Assembly (NCBI RefSeq): GCF_019200975.1
Contig: NZ_JAHTMR010000005.1
Coordinates: 1-64,000, forward strand
Source: Pseudomonas sp. PD9R
GTDB lineage: Bacteria; Pseudomonadota; Gammaproteobacteria; Pseudomonadales; Pseudomonadaceae
DNA: 64,000 bases
Reading direction: 5' to 3'
In this document: in pieces, positions 26,311 to 35,963 of the stretch
How the letters are laid out: each line of letters starts with the position of its first letter
How positions within the stretch are numbered: position 1 is the stretch's first letter
Translations under genes and position numbers: made by a program
The notes under the pieces: generated by a model
The model's input: only the letters and a program-made list of their open reading frames with translations
Told to the model about the DNA's origin: nothing
Databases searched by the model: none

Positions 26311-26339
26311 AAAAAGGCGACCTCGAAGGTCGCCTTTTT
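26311..26339. terminator. bidirectional rho-independent terminator
   Basis: AAAAAGGCGACCT pairs with AGGTCGCCTTTTT around CGA. A-tract and T-tract make it usable from both sides, between the MFS gene and the convergent lipoprotein gene. The stem is the same as at 7833. Confidence 0.92.
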
Positions 26340-26341
26340 CA

Positions 26342-26749
26342 TTACTGCCCGAATTGCCGCCCAAGACCGCCAGGCACGCCGTGGATATCTGTCTCTTCCC
26401 ACGGCCCTTTCGGGCTGATCGAGCGGCTCCAGCCGTTGTCCCAGCGGTAGTAAGTGCGCTGGCGGTAGAAGGTGTTCGGTTGATCATCGAGCACATAGAC
26501 ACCCAGTTTCGGGTCCCAATGACTGTTGCCCCCCGGCGGCGGCGCGAAGCTGGCGGAAGTACGCGGCAACGGCTTGGCGGGTTTGGCGGGAATGGCAGGT
26601 TTGCCCGGTGCAGGCGACGTCGATGGCGTGGGGCTGGGCTGCGACGGCGGGATCGGTGGTGGCGTCTGCGGCTCGGGTGGCCGATGGACCGCACAAGCGC
26701 TCAGCCCTAAAACAACGCTGAGCAGGGTAATACGAGCGATGGCGGTCAT
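26342..26749 (-). CDS. proline-rich putative lipoprotein
   Basis: The product is 135 residues with a lipoprotein signal (lipobox LSAC, Cys19). A proline/serine/alanine-rich linker follows (residues 24-65, many PxP units), then a small C-terminal domain with aromatic residues (SHWDPKLGVYVLDDQPNTFY, YYRWDNGWSRS). The linker suggests a tethered outer-membrane protein spanning towards the cell wall. The C-terminal part looks like a short beta domain I cannot name. It sits 14 bases downstream of ccmI and may be transcribed with the ccm operon. Confidence 0.72.
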   Translation of the reverse strand: MTAIARITLLSVVLGLSACAVHRPPEPQTPPPIPPSQPSPTPSTSPAPGKPAIPAKPAKPLPRTSASFAPPPGGNSHWDPKLGVYVLDDQPNTFYRQRTYYRWDNGWSRSISPKGPWEETDIHGVPGGLGRQFGQ

Positions 26750-26762
26750 GGTGCGTGTCCTG

Positions 26763-27965
26763 TTATTTGTCCGGGCTGTCGATGGTCAGTGTTTGCGGCG
26801 CGGTGGTGCTGCTGGCCAGAGGCTGGCTGCGACCGACCCACTCGCCCGCCGTCGGTTGACCGGCACGGGAGATGCGCGCAACCAGTTGGACTTCAGGGAA
26901 GTTCGACAGTTTCAACTGCGGCATCATTGCGTCGGCATCACCCAGTTCAACGGTCGCCGGCAAGTCTGCGACAGTCAGGCGTTTGGCCGCCAGCGGCGCA
27001 GGCGGGCCAGAGGTAGCACGGGCAAAAATGAACACGCTGTCGCCCGGCTGGACTTTGCCTTTCAGTTCGGCCGCCAGATCCACCTGGACCTTGAGCAGCG
27101 CCGCTGTCTTGGCCACCGGCGCCGGTGCGACTTTGCCGCCGCTGGCCACCAGTTTTTCGGTGGCGCGGGTAATGCCGCCCTGCAATGCGATACGGGATTT
27201 ATCGTCCGGCGGCAGTTGCTCCAGCAGGCGATTCCAGTAATCGATGGCTTGTTGATAATGCTCGCTTTCGAAGGCCGCGATGCCCAGCAGGCCGAGGCTG
27301 GTGACTTCTTTCGGATCAGCCTTCAACGCTTCGTCAGTCAGCGCCTGAATCTTGTCCGACCACGTCTTGCCATCGGCGAAGTACTGGGCCTGGGCCCATT
27401 GGCCCAACAATTCAGGTTGACGACCGGCGAGGTTGACAGTGCGCTCGAAGATCTTCGCCGCATCGGCGGGACGATCCTGAGTCATGTAAGTGCGACCGAG
27501 GAAGTACAAGGCTTCAGCCGAATCCGGCTGCGCCGCGACTGCGCGCTCCAGGCGTCGGGTCATTTCCTCCATCGACTGCGGTGCCTGGGAGAATTCCCGG
27601 GCCAACTCGACTTTATCGCTGGCACCGAAATGCAGGTACAAGCCCAGGCCCAAAACCGGCACCAGAATCGCCGCCAGCAAAGGCGCCGGTTTGCCCAATC
27701 GAGACACCCGTGGTGCGGCAACGCCTTCGGTATCCGCGAGCAATTCACGGGCAGCTTCAGCGCGGCCGGCGTCCATTTGCGCGGCATCGAGAATGCCCTC
27801 TTCCTGCTGAACGTGCAGTTCAGCCACGCGCTCCTGATACAGCGCTACGTTCAGGGCAGTACGATCCTCTTCGAGCTGGGCGCGACGACTACGCAGAACG
27901 GGGATCAGCAGAAAACTCAGGGCCACCAGAAGCAGCAGACCTGCAGCGAGCCAGAAATCAATCAT
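26763..27965 (-). CDS. ccmI: cytochrome c maturation protein CcmI (CycH)
   Basis: This 400-residue membrane protein has two N-terminal helices (residues 1-20 and around 95-115), TPR repeats in the middle ([40 protein letters not shown]) and a C-terminal periplasmic domain. CcmI binds apocytochrome c and presents it to the CcmF/CcmH ligation complex. It ends the ccm operon and overlaps ccmH by four bases. Confidence 0.93.
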   Translation of the reverse strand: MIDFWLAAGLLLLVALSFLLIPVLRSRRAQLEEDRTALNVALYQERVAELHVQQEEGILDAAQMDAGRAEAARELLADTEGVAAPRVSRLGKPAPLLAAILVPVLGLGLYLHFGASDKVELAREFSQAPQSMEEMTRRLERAVAAQPDSAEALYFLGRTYMTQDRPADAAKIFERTVNLAGRQPELLGQWAQAQYFADGKTWSDKIQALTDEALKADPKEVTSLGLLGIAAFESEHYQQAIDYWNRLLEQLPPDDKSRIALQGGITRATEKLVASGGKVAPAPVAKTAALLKVQVDLAAELKGKVQPGDSVFIFARATSGPPAPLAAKRLTVADLPATVELGDADAMMPQLKLSNFPEVQLVARISRAGQPTAGEWVGRSQPLASSTTAPQTLTIDSPDK

Positions 27966-28432
27966 TCTTGGTTTTTATCCAACAGATGGTCGAGGCGCTC
28001 ACGCTCCTCGGCAGAAAGCGAGTCCGGAGTTTCAGCGCGTTGCACGCGACGACGGCGGACAATCACCGCGATGATCACAAAACCGCCCAGCAGCAGGCCG
28101 GCGGGGCCGAACCAGAGCAGTGCAGTCTTGGCGTTCAGGGCCGGTTTGTAGCGGACGAAATCACCGTAGCGATCAACCATGAAGTCGATGATTTGCTGGT
28201 TGTCCTTGCCCTCGCCCAACATGCGAAAAATCTCTCTGCGCAGGTCGGCCGCAATCGGTGCGTTGGAGTCGGCGATATCCTGGTTCTGGCACTTGGGGCA
28301 GCGCAGCTCCTTGGTCAGCTCGCGGAAACGCTCACGGTCGCCTTCTTTGGCAAACTCATAGGTGTCGATTGCGGCGTGAGCCACACCCGCCATGCTCAGG
28401 CCCAAAACGACGGCAGCGATCCAGCGCTTCAT
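27962..28432 (-). CDS. ccmH: cytochrome c maturation thiol oxidoreductase CcmH (CycL)
   Basis: This 156-residue protein has a signal peptide, the redox motif RCPKCQNQ (C45, C48), and a C-terminal membrane helix with a positively charged stop ([13 protein letters not shown]). It reduces or holds the apocytochrome CXXCH cysteines before heme attachment. The E. coli C-terminal TPR half is supplied here by the separate ccmI gene. It overlaps ccmG and ccmI by four bases each. Confidence 0.95.
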   Translation of the reverse strand: MKRWIAAVVLGLSMAGVAHAAIDTYEFAKEGDRERFRELTKELRCPKCQNQDIADSNAPIAADLRREIFRMLGEGKDNQQIIDFMVDRYGDFVRYKPALNAKTALLWFGPAGLLLGGFVIIAVIVRRRRVQRAETPDSLSAEERERLDHLLDKNQE

Positions 28433-28965
28433 GGCTTGGCCTCATCGACCAGCGCCTGATACTTGGCCGCCAGTTTTTCGTGCCAGACCTGCTCGTCGAT
28501 CACGCCAACGAACTTGTCGCGGATGATGCCCTTGGCGTCGATGAAGAAGGTTTCCGGCGCGCCATACACGCCGAGGTTCAGGCCCAGGGTGCCGGCGTCG
28601 TCGCGGATGTCGAGTTGATAAGGGTTATGGAATTCCGTCAGCCACTTCAAGGCATCGGCGTTGATGTCCTTGTAGTTGATGCCGTAGATCAGCACGCCCT
28701 TCTCGGCCAGTTTGTTCAACACCGGGTGCTCGACCCGGCAGGAAATGCACCAGGTGCCCCAGACGTTGACCAGTGCCGGTTTGCCGAGAATGTCAGCACG
28801 GCTCAAGGTCTTTTCGCCCTGCACCGCAGGGAGTGAAAATTCCGGGAAAGGTTTGCCGATCATCGCCGACGGCAACTCGGCCGGGTCCAGGTACAGACCG
28901 CGATAAAGGAAAACAGCGACCACCAGAAAAATCGCCAGTGGCAGCAGCATCAACCAACGTCTCAT
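28429..28965 (-). CDS. ccmG: thiol:disulfide interchange protein CcmG/DsbE
   Basis: This 178-residue membrane-anchored thioredoxin-fold protein has an N-terminal helix (residues 4-22) and the active site WCISC (C73, C76), followed later by GAPETFFID with the cis-proline region. It passes reductant to CcmH and apocytochrome in the periplasm. It overlaps ccmF and ccmH by four bases each. Confidence 0.95.
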   Translation of the reverse strand: MRRWLMLLPLAIFLVVAVFLYRGLYLDPAELPSAMIGKPFPEFSLPAVQGEKTLSRADILGKPALVNVWGTWCISCRVEHPVLNKLAEKGVLIYGINYKDINADALKWLTEFHNPYQLDIRDDAGTLGLNLGVYGAPETFFIDAKGIIRDKFVGVIDEQVWHEKLAAKYQALVDEAKP

Positions 28966-30950
28966 GCAGTGGCTCCCGTCATGCCCAGTGCTTCACGCAC
29001 GCGGCTTTTCACCTTGACCCGATAGCGACGATCCAGCGCCGCCAGCAACCCGCCGAGACCAGTAAGCAACCCACCGAACCAGATCCAGCGCACGAATGGT
29101 TTAACGTGAACGCGCACGGCCCAGGCGCCATCGCCCAGCGGTTCGCCCAGTGCGACGTAGAGATCACGGGTGAAACCGGCGTCGATCCCGGCTTCGGTCA
29201 TCACCGAGTTTTGCACGGTATACAGACGTTTTTCAGGATGCAGCACGCTGACTTCTTTGCCATCGCGGATCACCCGGATGGTGCCCTTGTCGGACGTGAA
29301 GTTCGGGCCTTCGAAGTGCTTGGCACCTTCGAACACAAAGTGATAACCGGCCAGGTCCATGGACTCGCCCGGTGCCAGACGCAGGTCGCGCTCGGCACTG
29401 TTCTGGCTCGACAACACCACGCCGAGGGCACAGACCGCGATACCCAGGTGAGCAAGCTGCATGCCCCAATAGCTGCGAGTCAGGGCCGGCAGGCCTTTGA
29501 TCAGGCCTTTGTGGCGAGTCTTGTCGCGGATATCCCTCACGCCGGCCAGCAATACCCAGGCCGCGAGCATGAAGGTTGCAATCACCGCCCAGTTGAAATC
29601 GCCGTAAGCGACGCCGGCCACAACGGCCAGCGCGGCGCTGCCGAGCAATACCGGGGTCAGCATGTTGAACAGCCATTTAACCGGCGTGTCTTTCCAGCGC
29701 ACCAGCATGCCGACCGCCATCACCACCATCAGCAACGCCATCAACGGAATGAACAGCGCGTTGAAGTACGGTGGGCCGACCGACAGTTTGGCGCCGGTCA
29801 TCGCGTCCAGAATCAGCGGGTACAAGGTGCCCAGCAGGATCATCGACGCCGCCACCACCAGCACCAGGTTGTTGCCCAGCAGCAAGGTTTCCCGGGACCA
29901 GAGGTTGAAGCCAACCTGGCTCTTCACCACCGGTGCGCGCAGGGCGAACAGCGTCAGTGAACCACCGACCACGAACAGCAGGAAAATCAGGATGAACACA
30001 CCGCGTTCAGGGTCGGAGGCAAAGGCGTGCACCGACGTCAGCACGCCGGAACGCACGAGGAAAGTCCCGAGCAGGCTCAGCGAGAACGCGGCGATGGCCA
30101 GCAACACGGTCCAGCTCTTGAATACGCCACGTTTTTCCGTGACCGCCAACGAATGAATCAGCGCGGTACCCACCAGCCAAGGCATGAAGGAAGCGTTTTC
30201 CACCGGGTCCCAGAACCACCAGCCGCCCCAGCCGAGTTCGTAATAGGCCCACCACGAACCGAGGGTGATGCCGATACCGAGGAAAGCCCAGGCGACGATG
30301 GTCCATGGACGCGACCAGCGAGCCCACGCCGCGTCCAGGCGACCGCCCATCAACGCCGCGATGGCGAAGGCGAATGCCACCGAGAAGCCTACGTAACCCA
30401 TGTACAGCATCGGTGGGTGAACGATCAGGCCAATGTCTTGCAGCAATGGATTGAGGTCAGCACCGTCGCTCGGGATCTGCGGCAGAATGCGCTTGAACGG
30501 GTTCGAGGTAAGGATCAGGAACAGCAGGAAACCGGTGCTGATCATGCCCATCACCGCCAGCACCCGCGCCAGCATCACTTGCGGCAACTGCCGGGAGAAC
30601 ACCGACACGGCGAAAGTCCAGCCACCGAGGATCAACGCCCACAGCAGCAACGAACCTTCGTGCGCGCCCCACACGGCGCTGAATTTGTAGTACCACGGCA
30701 AGGCGCTGTTGGAGTTGCTGGCGACATAGCCGACGGAAAAGTCATCCGTCATGAACGCATAGGTCAGGCAACCGAAAGCGAACACCAGGAAAGTGAATTG
30801 ACCCCACGCGGCGGGCTGGGCCAGGCTCATCCATAAACGGTCGCCGCGCCAGGCACCGAGCAACGGCACCACGGCCTGAACCAGCGCGAAGCACAGCGCC
30901 AGGATCATGGCCAAATGGCCCAATTCAGGAATGAAAATGGTGGCAGTCAT
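28962..30950 (-). CDS. ccmF: heme lyase subunit CcmF
   Basis: This 662-residue polytopic protein has about 15 helices and the tryptophan-rich WWD domain (GWGGWWFWDPVENASFMPWL), with conserved histidines on either side. It takes heme from holo-CcmE and ligates it to apocytochrome c. Length is normal for the family. ccmE ends four bases upstream, so the two genes nearly touch. Confidence 0.96.
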   Translation of the reverse strand: MTATIFIPELGHLAMILALCFALVQAVVPLLGAWRGDRLWMSLAQPAAWGQFTFLVFAFGCLTYAFMTDDFSVGYVASNSNSALPWYYKFSAVWGAHEGSLLLWALILGGWTFAVSVFSRQLPQVMLARVLAVMGMISTGFLLFLILTSNPFKRILPQIPSDGADLNPLLQDIGLIVHPPMLYMGYVGFSVAFAFAIAALMGGRLDAAWARWSRPWTIVAWAFLGIGITLGSWWAYYELGWGGWWFWDPVENASFMPWLVGTALIHSLAVTEKRGVFKSWTVLLAIAAFSLSLLGTFLVRSGVLTSVHAFASDPERGVFILIFLLFVVGGSLTLFALRAPVVKSQVGFNLWSRETLLLGNNLVLVVAASMILLGTLYPLILDAMTGAKLSVGPPYFNALFIPLMALLMVVMAVGMLVRWKDTPVKWLFNMLTPVLLGSAALAVVAGVAYGDFNWAVIATFMLAAWVLLAGVRDIRDKTRHKGLIKGLPALTRSYWGMQLAHLGIAVCALGVVLSSQNSAERDLRLAPGESMDLAGYHFVFEGAKHFEGPNFTSDKGTIRVIRDGKEVSVLHPEKRLYTVQNSVMTEAGIDAGFTRDLYVALGEPLGDGAWAVRVHVKPFVRWIWFGGLLTGLGGLLAALDRRYRVKVKSRVREALGMTGATA

Positions 30951-30953
30951 GGA

Positions 30954-31409
30954 TCAACCCTCCTTCGCAGGTGTTGGAGCGGTTTGGCCACTGTCTTTGA
31001 GGGCCTTGGTCACTTCAGGCGGCATGTACTTTTCATCGTGCTTGGCCAGCACTTCATCGGCGACAACCACGCCCTCGGCGTTGATTTTGCCCAAGGCGAC
31101 GATGCCCTGCCCTTCGCGGAACAAGTCCGGCAGGATGCCGCGGTAGGTGATGGTCACGGATTTGTTGAAGTCGGTGACCACGAATTTCACGTCCAGGGAA
31201 TCGTTGGAACGTTGCAGCGATCCCTTCTCGACCATGCCACCCGCTCGAATGCGCGTGTCTTGCGGGGCTTCGCCATTGGCGATCTGGGTCGGGGTGTAAA
31301 ACAGATTGATGTTTTGCTGCAGGGCGCTCAGGGCCAGGCCAACGGCAGCGCCGACCCCGACCAAAATCGCAAAAATGATGATAAGACGCTTTTTACGCAG
31401 CGGATTCAC
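30954..31409 (-). CDS. ccmE: heme chaperone CcmE
   Basis: This 151-residue protein has an N-terminal membrane anchor and a periplasmic OB-fold. The covalent heme-binding histidine lies in [11 protein letters not shown] (H124, with Y128). I chose the GTG at 31409, which overlaps the ccmD stop by four bases and gives the usual start (V/M)NPLRKKRL; an open frame running further upstream is read through ccmD and ccmC in another phase. Confidence 0.95.
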   Translation of the reverse strand: MNPLRKKRLIIIFAILVGVGAAVGLALSALQQNINLFYTPTQIANGEAPQDTRIRAGGMVEKGSLQRSNDSLDVKFVVTDFNKSVTITYRGILPDLFREGQGIVALGKINAEGVVVADEVLAKHDEKYMPPEVTKALKDSGQTAPTPAKEG

Positions 31410-31582
31410 TTGCCGTTCTCCCGGCGCAAACGACGCGCCTCTTGTTGCAGATACCGCTTGCGGGCCAGAATCGGCGCCGCCACGTTGAGGGCCAGGACCG
31501 CCAGGCAAATGCCATAGGCTGACCAGACATACAGACCATGATGGCCCATGGCGATGAAGTCGCCGAATGAAGCAAAACTCAT
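31406..31582 (-). CDS. ccmD: heme exporter protein CcmD
   Basis: This 58-residue protein with one membrane helix ([20 protein letters not shown]) and a basic C-terminal tail ([17 protein letters not shown]) is typical of CcmD, which helps release holo-CcmE from CcmABC. The start [16 protein letters not shown] is the family N-terminus. It overlaps ccmC and ccmE by four bases each. Confidence 0.93.
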   Translation of the reverse strand: MSFASFGDFIAMGHHGLYVWSAYGICLAVLALNVAAPILARKRYLQQEARRLRRENGK

Positions 31583-32334
31583 CGAACGGCCTCCAGGCTG
31601 TTTTCCACTTCGGCCTTGACCCAACTGGCCCGCGCCTCACGCTTGAGCACTTCAAGGCGCATGCGCAGCAGCAGCACCGCGCCGAAGAAACAATAGAAGC
31701 CCAGCGCCGTCAGCAGCAGTGGCAGCCACATCTCGGCGGGCATCGCCGGTTTTTCGGTGAGGGTGAAGGTCGCGCCCTGGTGCAAGGTGTTCCACCACTC
31801 CACCGAGTACTTGATGATCGGGATGTTGATCACGCCAACAATCGCCAGCACCGCGCAGGCCTTGGCCGCGCTGTCGCGATTGCTGATGGCGTTGCCCAGC
31901 GCAATGAGACCGAAGTACAGGAAAAGCAGGATCAACATAGACGTGAGTCGTGCGTCCCAGACCCACCACGAGCCCCAGGTCGGTTTACCCCAGATCGCGC
32001 CGGTGACCAGCGCAACCGCTGTCATCCAGGCACCAATGGGCGCCGCGCACTGCAGGGCGACGTCGGCCAGTTTCATCTTCCACACCAGACCCACCACGCC
32101 GCACACGGCCAGCATCACGTAGATGGACTGCGCCAGCATGGCGGCCGGAACATGGATATAAATGATGCGAAAGCTGTTGCCTTGCTGGTAATCCGGCGGC
32201 GCAAAGGCCAGGCCCCAAACTACGCCAACGCCGATCAGCAGCAACGCCGCGACGCTCAGCCATGGCAGTAGTTTGCCGCTGATGCCATAAAACCATTTGG
32301 GTGAGCCGAGCTTATGAAACCAGGTCCAGTTCAT
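31579..32334 (-). CDS. ccmC: heme exporter protein CcmC
   Basis: This 251-residue protein has six helices and the WWD signature ([19 protein letters not shown]) between two conserved histidines that hold heme. It loads heme onto CcmE. The start [17 protein letters not shown] at 32334 matches the family; ATG codons at 32346 and 32358 are possible but add an unconserved leader. A 95-base gap separates it from ccmB. Confidence 0.94.
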   Translation of the reverse strand: MNWTWFHKLGSPKWFYGISGKLLPWLSVAALLLIGVGVVWGLAFAPPDYQQGNSFRIIYIHVPAAMLAQSIYVMLAVCGVVGLVWKMKLADVALQCAAPIGAWMTAVALVTGAIWGKPTWGSWWVWDARLTSMLILLFLYFGLIALGNAISNRDSAAKACAVLAIVGVINIPIIKYSVEWWNTLHQGATFTLTEKPAMPAEMWLPLLLTALGFYCFFGAVLLLRMRLEVLKREARASWVKAEVENSLEAVR

Positions 32335-32429
32335 TACTGTTTCCATCACGGTTGCCACTCGTTGTCACGAGTAGCCAGGGTCTGCTTTTCTTTCAAAAAG
32401 AGTGGTTAAAATTTAACCAGACCTCATTA

Positions 32430-33098
32430 TTATTCGCCGACGCTGATCTTCAGGCCAGCAGCTATTGCAAAAGGTGTCAGGGTTATCGCCAGGGCGGTCA
32501 GGCTACCAAGCCACAGCAGATACCCGGTCGCTGGCATGCCTTGTAATGCTGCCTGCAAGGCGCCACTGCCAAGAATCAACACCGGGATGTACAACGGCAG
32601 AATCAGCAATGCCAGTAACAGGCCACCGCGCTTCAAGCCGACAGTCAGGGCCGCGCCCACCGCACCGAGCAGGCTCAGCACCGGTGTACCCAGCAATAAA
32701 GAAAGCAGCAACACTGGCAGACAAGCGGCAGGCAAACCGAGCATCAACGCCAGCAAGGGTGCGAGCAAAACCAGTGCCAGGCCAGAGAACGCCCAGTGTG
32801 CCAGCACCTTGGCCAAAACCAGAAGAGCCAGGGGGTGCGACGAAAGGACCCACTGTTCCAGCGATCCGTCCTCGAAATCACTGCGGAAAAGCCCGTCCAG
32901 CGAGAGCAAAACCGATAAAAGGGCTGCCACCCAGACCAGTCCCGGAGACAAGGTTTGCAACAATTGAGACTCGGGGCCGACCGCCAACGGGAACAGTGAA
33001 ACGACGATGGCAAAAAATACCAGCGGATTGGCCAGTTCCGCAGGACGGCGGAACAGCAGGCGGGCCTCGCGGGCGACCAACAGGCCGAAAACACTCAT
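32430..33098 (-). CDS. ccmB: heme exporter permease CcmB
   Basis: This 222-residue membrane protein of six helices ([20 protein letters not shown] start, characteristic of CcmB) is the permease partner of the CcmA ATPase in the CcmABCD complex, which frees heme-loaded CcmE. It overlaps ccmA by four bases. Confidence 0.94.
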   Translation of the reverse strand: MSVFGLLVAREARLLFRRPAELANPLVFFAIVVSLFPLAVGPESQLLQTLSPGLVWVAALLSVLLSLDGLFRSDFEDGSLEQWVLSSHPLALLVLAKVLAHWAFSGLALVLLAPLLALMLGLPAACLPVLLLSLLLGTPVLSLLGAVGAALTVGLKRGGLLLALLILPLYIPVLILGSGALQAALQGMPATGYLLWLGSLTALAITLTPFAIAAGLKISVGE

Positions 33099-33730
33099 AC
33101 GGCCCAGTTCCCCAGATCAATATTGCGATAACCGGCCGGCATCCGGCTCAGTGTGTGGTGAGTGGTTAGCACCACCATGCCGCCACGTTCACAGTGGGCG
33201 GCCAGATGTTCTTCCAGCTGCGCCACGCCTTGTTTGTCGAGAGCGGTGAACGGCTCATCGAGAATCCACAGCGGCGGGCTGTCCAGAAACAACCGCGCCA
33301 GTGCGACTCGCCGTTGCTGGCCAGCGGACAGGGTGTGACAGGGAACATCTTCGAAACCACGCAGTCCGACGGCTGCCAGTGCCTGCCAGATCGCCTCGTG
33401 CGTGGCCGGCTGATGCAGGGCGCAGAGCCAGCTCAAATTCTCTTCCGGCGTCAACAGGTCCTTGATGCCGGCGGCATGGCCGATCCACAGCAGGTTGCGC
33501 GCCAGCTCCGTACGCTGCTCGTTCAACGGTTGCCCATTGAGCAGAACCTGACCGGCGGTCGGCTGCATGAGCCCCGACAGCAGGCGTAACAAGCTGGTTT
33601 TGCCACTGCCATTGGGGCCGCTGATCTGTACCATTTCGCCACTGGCCAGTCTCAAATCGAGATTTTCGAAGAGCAGCCGGAGGTCTCGCTCACAAGCAAG
33701 GGCAACGGTTTGCAGGACAGGACTGGTCAA
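33095..33730 (-). CDS. ccmA: heme exporter ATP-binding protein CcmA
   Basis: This 211-residue ABC ATPase has Walker [13 protein letters not shown] (residues 40-51), signature LSAGQQRRV and Walker [13 protein letters not shown]. It hydrolyses ATP to release holo-CcmE. No ATG or GTG precedes the conserved N-terminus in frame, so a TTG at 33730 is the likely start, which would keep its translation low. It is the first gene of ccmABCDEFGHI. Confidence 0.92.
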   Translation of the reverse strand: MTSPVLQTVALACERDLRLLFENLDLRLASGEMVQISGPNGSGKTSLLRLLSGLMQPTAGQVLLNGQPLNEQRTELARNLLWIGHAAGIKDLLTPEENLSWLCALHQPATHEAIWQALAAVGLRGFEDVPCHTLSAGQQRRVALARLFLDSPPLWILDEPFTALDKQGVAQLEEHLAAHCERGGMVVLTTHHTLSRMPAGYRNIDLGNWAV

Positions 33731-33930
33731 GGATTCGCGGGCCTTATACGGTTCAAGTCGGCTCTGGAGCGGCCGTTAAATAGAGATGCAGAATAGATGT
33801 ATTGGCAGACTCAACGAGAGAGCTGCGTCAAATAATTGCAATGTTTCCGCCACTCTGTATACAACGCGGCGGCATTATACATGCCATCTCCTACTCTCAA
33901 GAGTGCATTTTCCCAAGGTTGTGACCGCGT

Positions 33931-35505
33931 ATGACAGGCGAAATGAACATCCCCCCAGTGCCGCAGATCACGCCAGCGACATCGCGTCCGCTGGCGATCA
34001 GTGGTGAGCTGATCAAGCTGTTGACGCCGATGGAGGGCCTGATCACCGCTGGTCAGTCCGCAAAGGCTGAAGTGCTGTCGCTCAAGCAGGCGGATCAGAC
34101 TTTTCAACTGTTGCTCAAAGTCACCCTCGACAGCGGCCGCCAGACCACCGTCCAGGCCACCAGCAATCAACCGTTGGCCCAAGGCACCAGCCTGCTGGTC
34201 ACCCAGCCCTCGGCGAGCAACCTGGCAGTCACCGTGCAACAGGCCATTGCCTCCAGCGTCGCCACCCTCACCCGCCTCGACACCGCGCAATTGCCGATCG
34301 GCACCCTGTTGCAGGGCAAAGTGCTGACCTCCCAGGTGCTGCCGCAGGTGCCGGGCCAGCCAACGGTGTTCCGCTCGCTGGTGAGCCTGCTTAACACCGC
34401 CCTCAGCGGCAGCACCCTGAGCATCGACAGCCCGCAACCATTGCGCATCGGCACCTTGCTGAGCGCGCAAGTACAGGACACCCAGACGCTGAAGTTCGTG
34501 CCGCTGAGCAACCGTCAGGAACAGTTGGCCGTGACTCAACAACTGGCCGGCCAACAAAGCCGCCAGGGCTCGCTGGACGGTCTGCTGAAACTCCTGCAAG
34601 ACCTGCCGGCTTCGGATCAGACTTCCGCCGATCTGCGTTCCATCGCCGACAAATTGCTCGCGGGCCTGCCCGACGTTCAACAACTGAGCACGGCAAAAGG
34701 CCTGGCCTTGGCGCTGGCCGGAAGCGGTGTTTTCCTCGAAACGAAACTGCTGACCGGACAGAACCCGACACTGACGCCTGATCTGAAAGGCAACCTGTTG
34801 AAGCTGATCGCGCAATTGACGCCGGGATTGCCAGCCAACACCAATCTCGGCGCAATCATCGCGGCCAATACCCTGGCCCAAGTGATGCCAAATTTCGTGC
34901 GTAATGCCCTTGGCATGCTCGGGCAAGTCAGTGCCAAATCGCCGCCAAGCAGCTTTCCGCTGCCCGAACGTCTGTTGCAAAGCGCAGAAGGTGAAGACGA
35001 TCTCGAACACCTGCTGCGCCTGGCGGCGGCGGCGGTGTCACGTCTGCAAAGCCATCAGCTGTCGAGCCTGGAACAGACTGGTGTCACCAGCGACGGACGC
35101 CTGATGAGCACCTGGCAACTGGAAATCCCGATGCGCAACCTGCAGGACATCGTGCCGCTACAGGTCAAGTTCCAGCGCGAAGAAGCCCCTGAAAAAGAAT
35201 CCCCACAGGAACGCCGCGATGAGCGCGAGCCCAAGCAACAATTATGGCGCGTCGAACTGGCGTTCGACATGGAGCCTTTAGGGCCGCTGCAAATCCAGGC
35301 GCAGTTGATCAAGAGCAGCCTGTCCAGTCAGCTGTGGGCCGAACGGCCGTACACCGCCAGCCTGATCGAAAGCAATCTGGCGGCATTACGCGAACGCTTG
35401 TTGGCATCCGGCCTGAACGTCAGCGATCTCGACTGCCACCTCGGCACGCCACCCCAAGGCACGCAAACCCGCCTCGAACAACGCTGGGTCGACGAAACCG
35501 CATGA
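33931..35505 (+). CDS. FliK-like hook-length control family protein
   Basis: The product is 524 residues. A glutamine/serine/leucine-rich N-terminal half (LSLKQADQTFQLLLKVTLD, GTSLLVTQPSASNLAVTVQQ) is followed by a C-terminal Flg_hook-type domain (WRVELAFDMEPLGPLQIQAQ, then LWAERPYTASLIESNLAALR). It resembles but is not the main FliK, encoded at 56999. The gene overlaps the next gene (ATGA at 35502). Such pairs, here FliK-like plus a soluble FlhB C-terminal domain, probably tune the export switch. A start at 33943 (MNIPPVPQ) is also possible. Confidence 0.82.
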   Translation: MTGEMNIPPVPQITPATSRPLAISGELIKLLTPMEGLITAGQSAKAEVLSLKQADQTFQLLLKVTLDSGRQTTVQATSNQPLAQGTSLLVTQPSASNLAVTVQQAIASSVATLTRLDTAQLPIGTLLQGKVLTSQVLPQVPGQPTVFRSLVSLLNTALSGSTLSIDSPQPLRIGTLLSAQVQDTQTLKFVPLSNRQEQLAVTQQLAGQQSRQGSLDGLLKLLQDLPASDQTSADLRSIADKLLAGLPDVQQLSTAKGLALALAGSGVFLETKLLTGQNPTLTPDLKGNLLKLIAQLTPGLPANTNLGAIIAANTLAQVMPNFVRNALGMLGQVSAKSPPSSFPLPERLLQSAEGEDDLEHLLRLAAAAVSRLQSHQLSSLEQTGVTSDGRLMSTWQLEIPMRNLQDIVPLQVKFQREEAPEKESPQERRDEREPKQQLWRVELAFDMEPLGPLQIQAQLIKSSLSSQLWAERPYTASLIESNLAALRERLLASGLNVSDLDCHLGTPPQGTQTRLEQRWVDETA

Positions 35506-35831
35506 AAAACCCCAATGCCCCGCGCCAGGCCATCGCCCTCAAATACGACGGCACCCACGCCCCAACCCTCACGGCCAAGGGCGACGAAGAACTGGCGGAA
35601 GAAATCCTGAGGATTGCCCGCGATTACGAAGTGCCGATCTACGAAAACGCCGAACTGGTGAAACTGCTGGCGCGGATGGAGCTGGGAGACAGCATTCCGG
35701 AAGAGTTGTACCGGACGATTGCCGAGATCATTGCGTTTGCGTGGAATTTGAAGGGCAAGTTTCCGGCGGGGCAGGATCCGAATGCGCCGCGGGTGGAGAA
35801 GGATGTGACTGAGCGTGGGGATGATTACTGA
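35502..35831 (+). CDS. FlhB C-terminal-domain-like protein (FhlB)
   Basis: This 109-residue soluble protein is homologous to the C-terminal cytoplasmic domain of FlhB/YscU after the cleavage site (RQAIALKYDGTHAPTLTAKG, IARDYEVPIYENAELVKLLA, ELYRTIAEIIAFAW). It has no membrane part and lacks the NPTH autocleavage motif. It may replace or compete with the cleaved FlhB fragment at the export gate, as shown for FlhX/FhlB-type proteins elsewhere. It overlaps the FliK-like gene by four bases. Confidence 0.85.
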   Translation: MKNPNAPRQAIALKYDGTHAPTLTAKGDEELAEEILRIARDYEVPIYENAELVKLLARMELGDSIPEELYRTIAEIIAFAWNLKGKFPAGQDPNAPRVEKDVTERGDDY

Positions 35832-35842
35832 GGTTTTAAGGA

Positions 35843-35924
35843 CGCCTTCGCGAGCAGGCTCGCTCCCACACTAGATTGGCGACGCGCCACCGATCCCTTG
35901 TAGGAGCGAGCCTGCTCGCGATTG
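35843..35924. repeat. REP doublet after fhlB-like gene
   Basis: CGCCTTCGCGAGCAGGCTCG ... CTCCCACA is followed by TGTAGGAGCGAGCCTGCTCG CGA in the outward-facing arrangement. The region from the stop codon of the preceding gene into this REP is partly repeated at 36531. Confidence 0.88.
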
Positions 35925-35963
35925 CCGATTTCAGCCAAATCGCAAAAACCAGTTCTTGCGCAA

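Noticed and set aside
26526..28151. 541-codon open frame on the plus strand across the ccmI region
   Set aside because: It is antisense to ccmI and ccmH, which carry clear domains and overlaps. The frame stays open because of third-position GC bias and has no recognisable domain.
30954..31655. ccmE as a 233-residue protein
   Set aside because: The upstream 82 codons lie over ccmD and ccmC in another phase and lack homology; GTG 31409 gives the normal CcmE.
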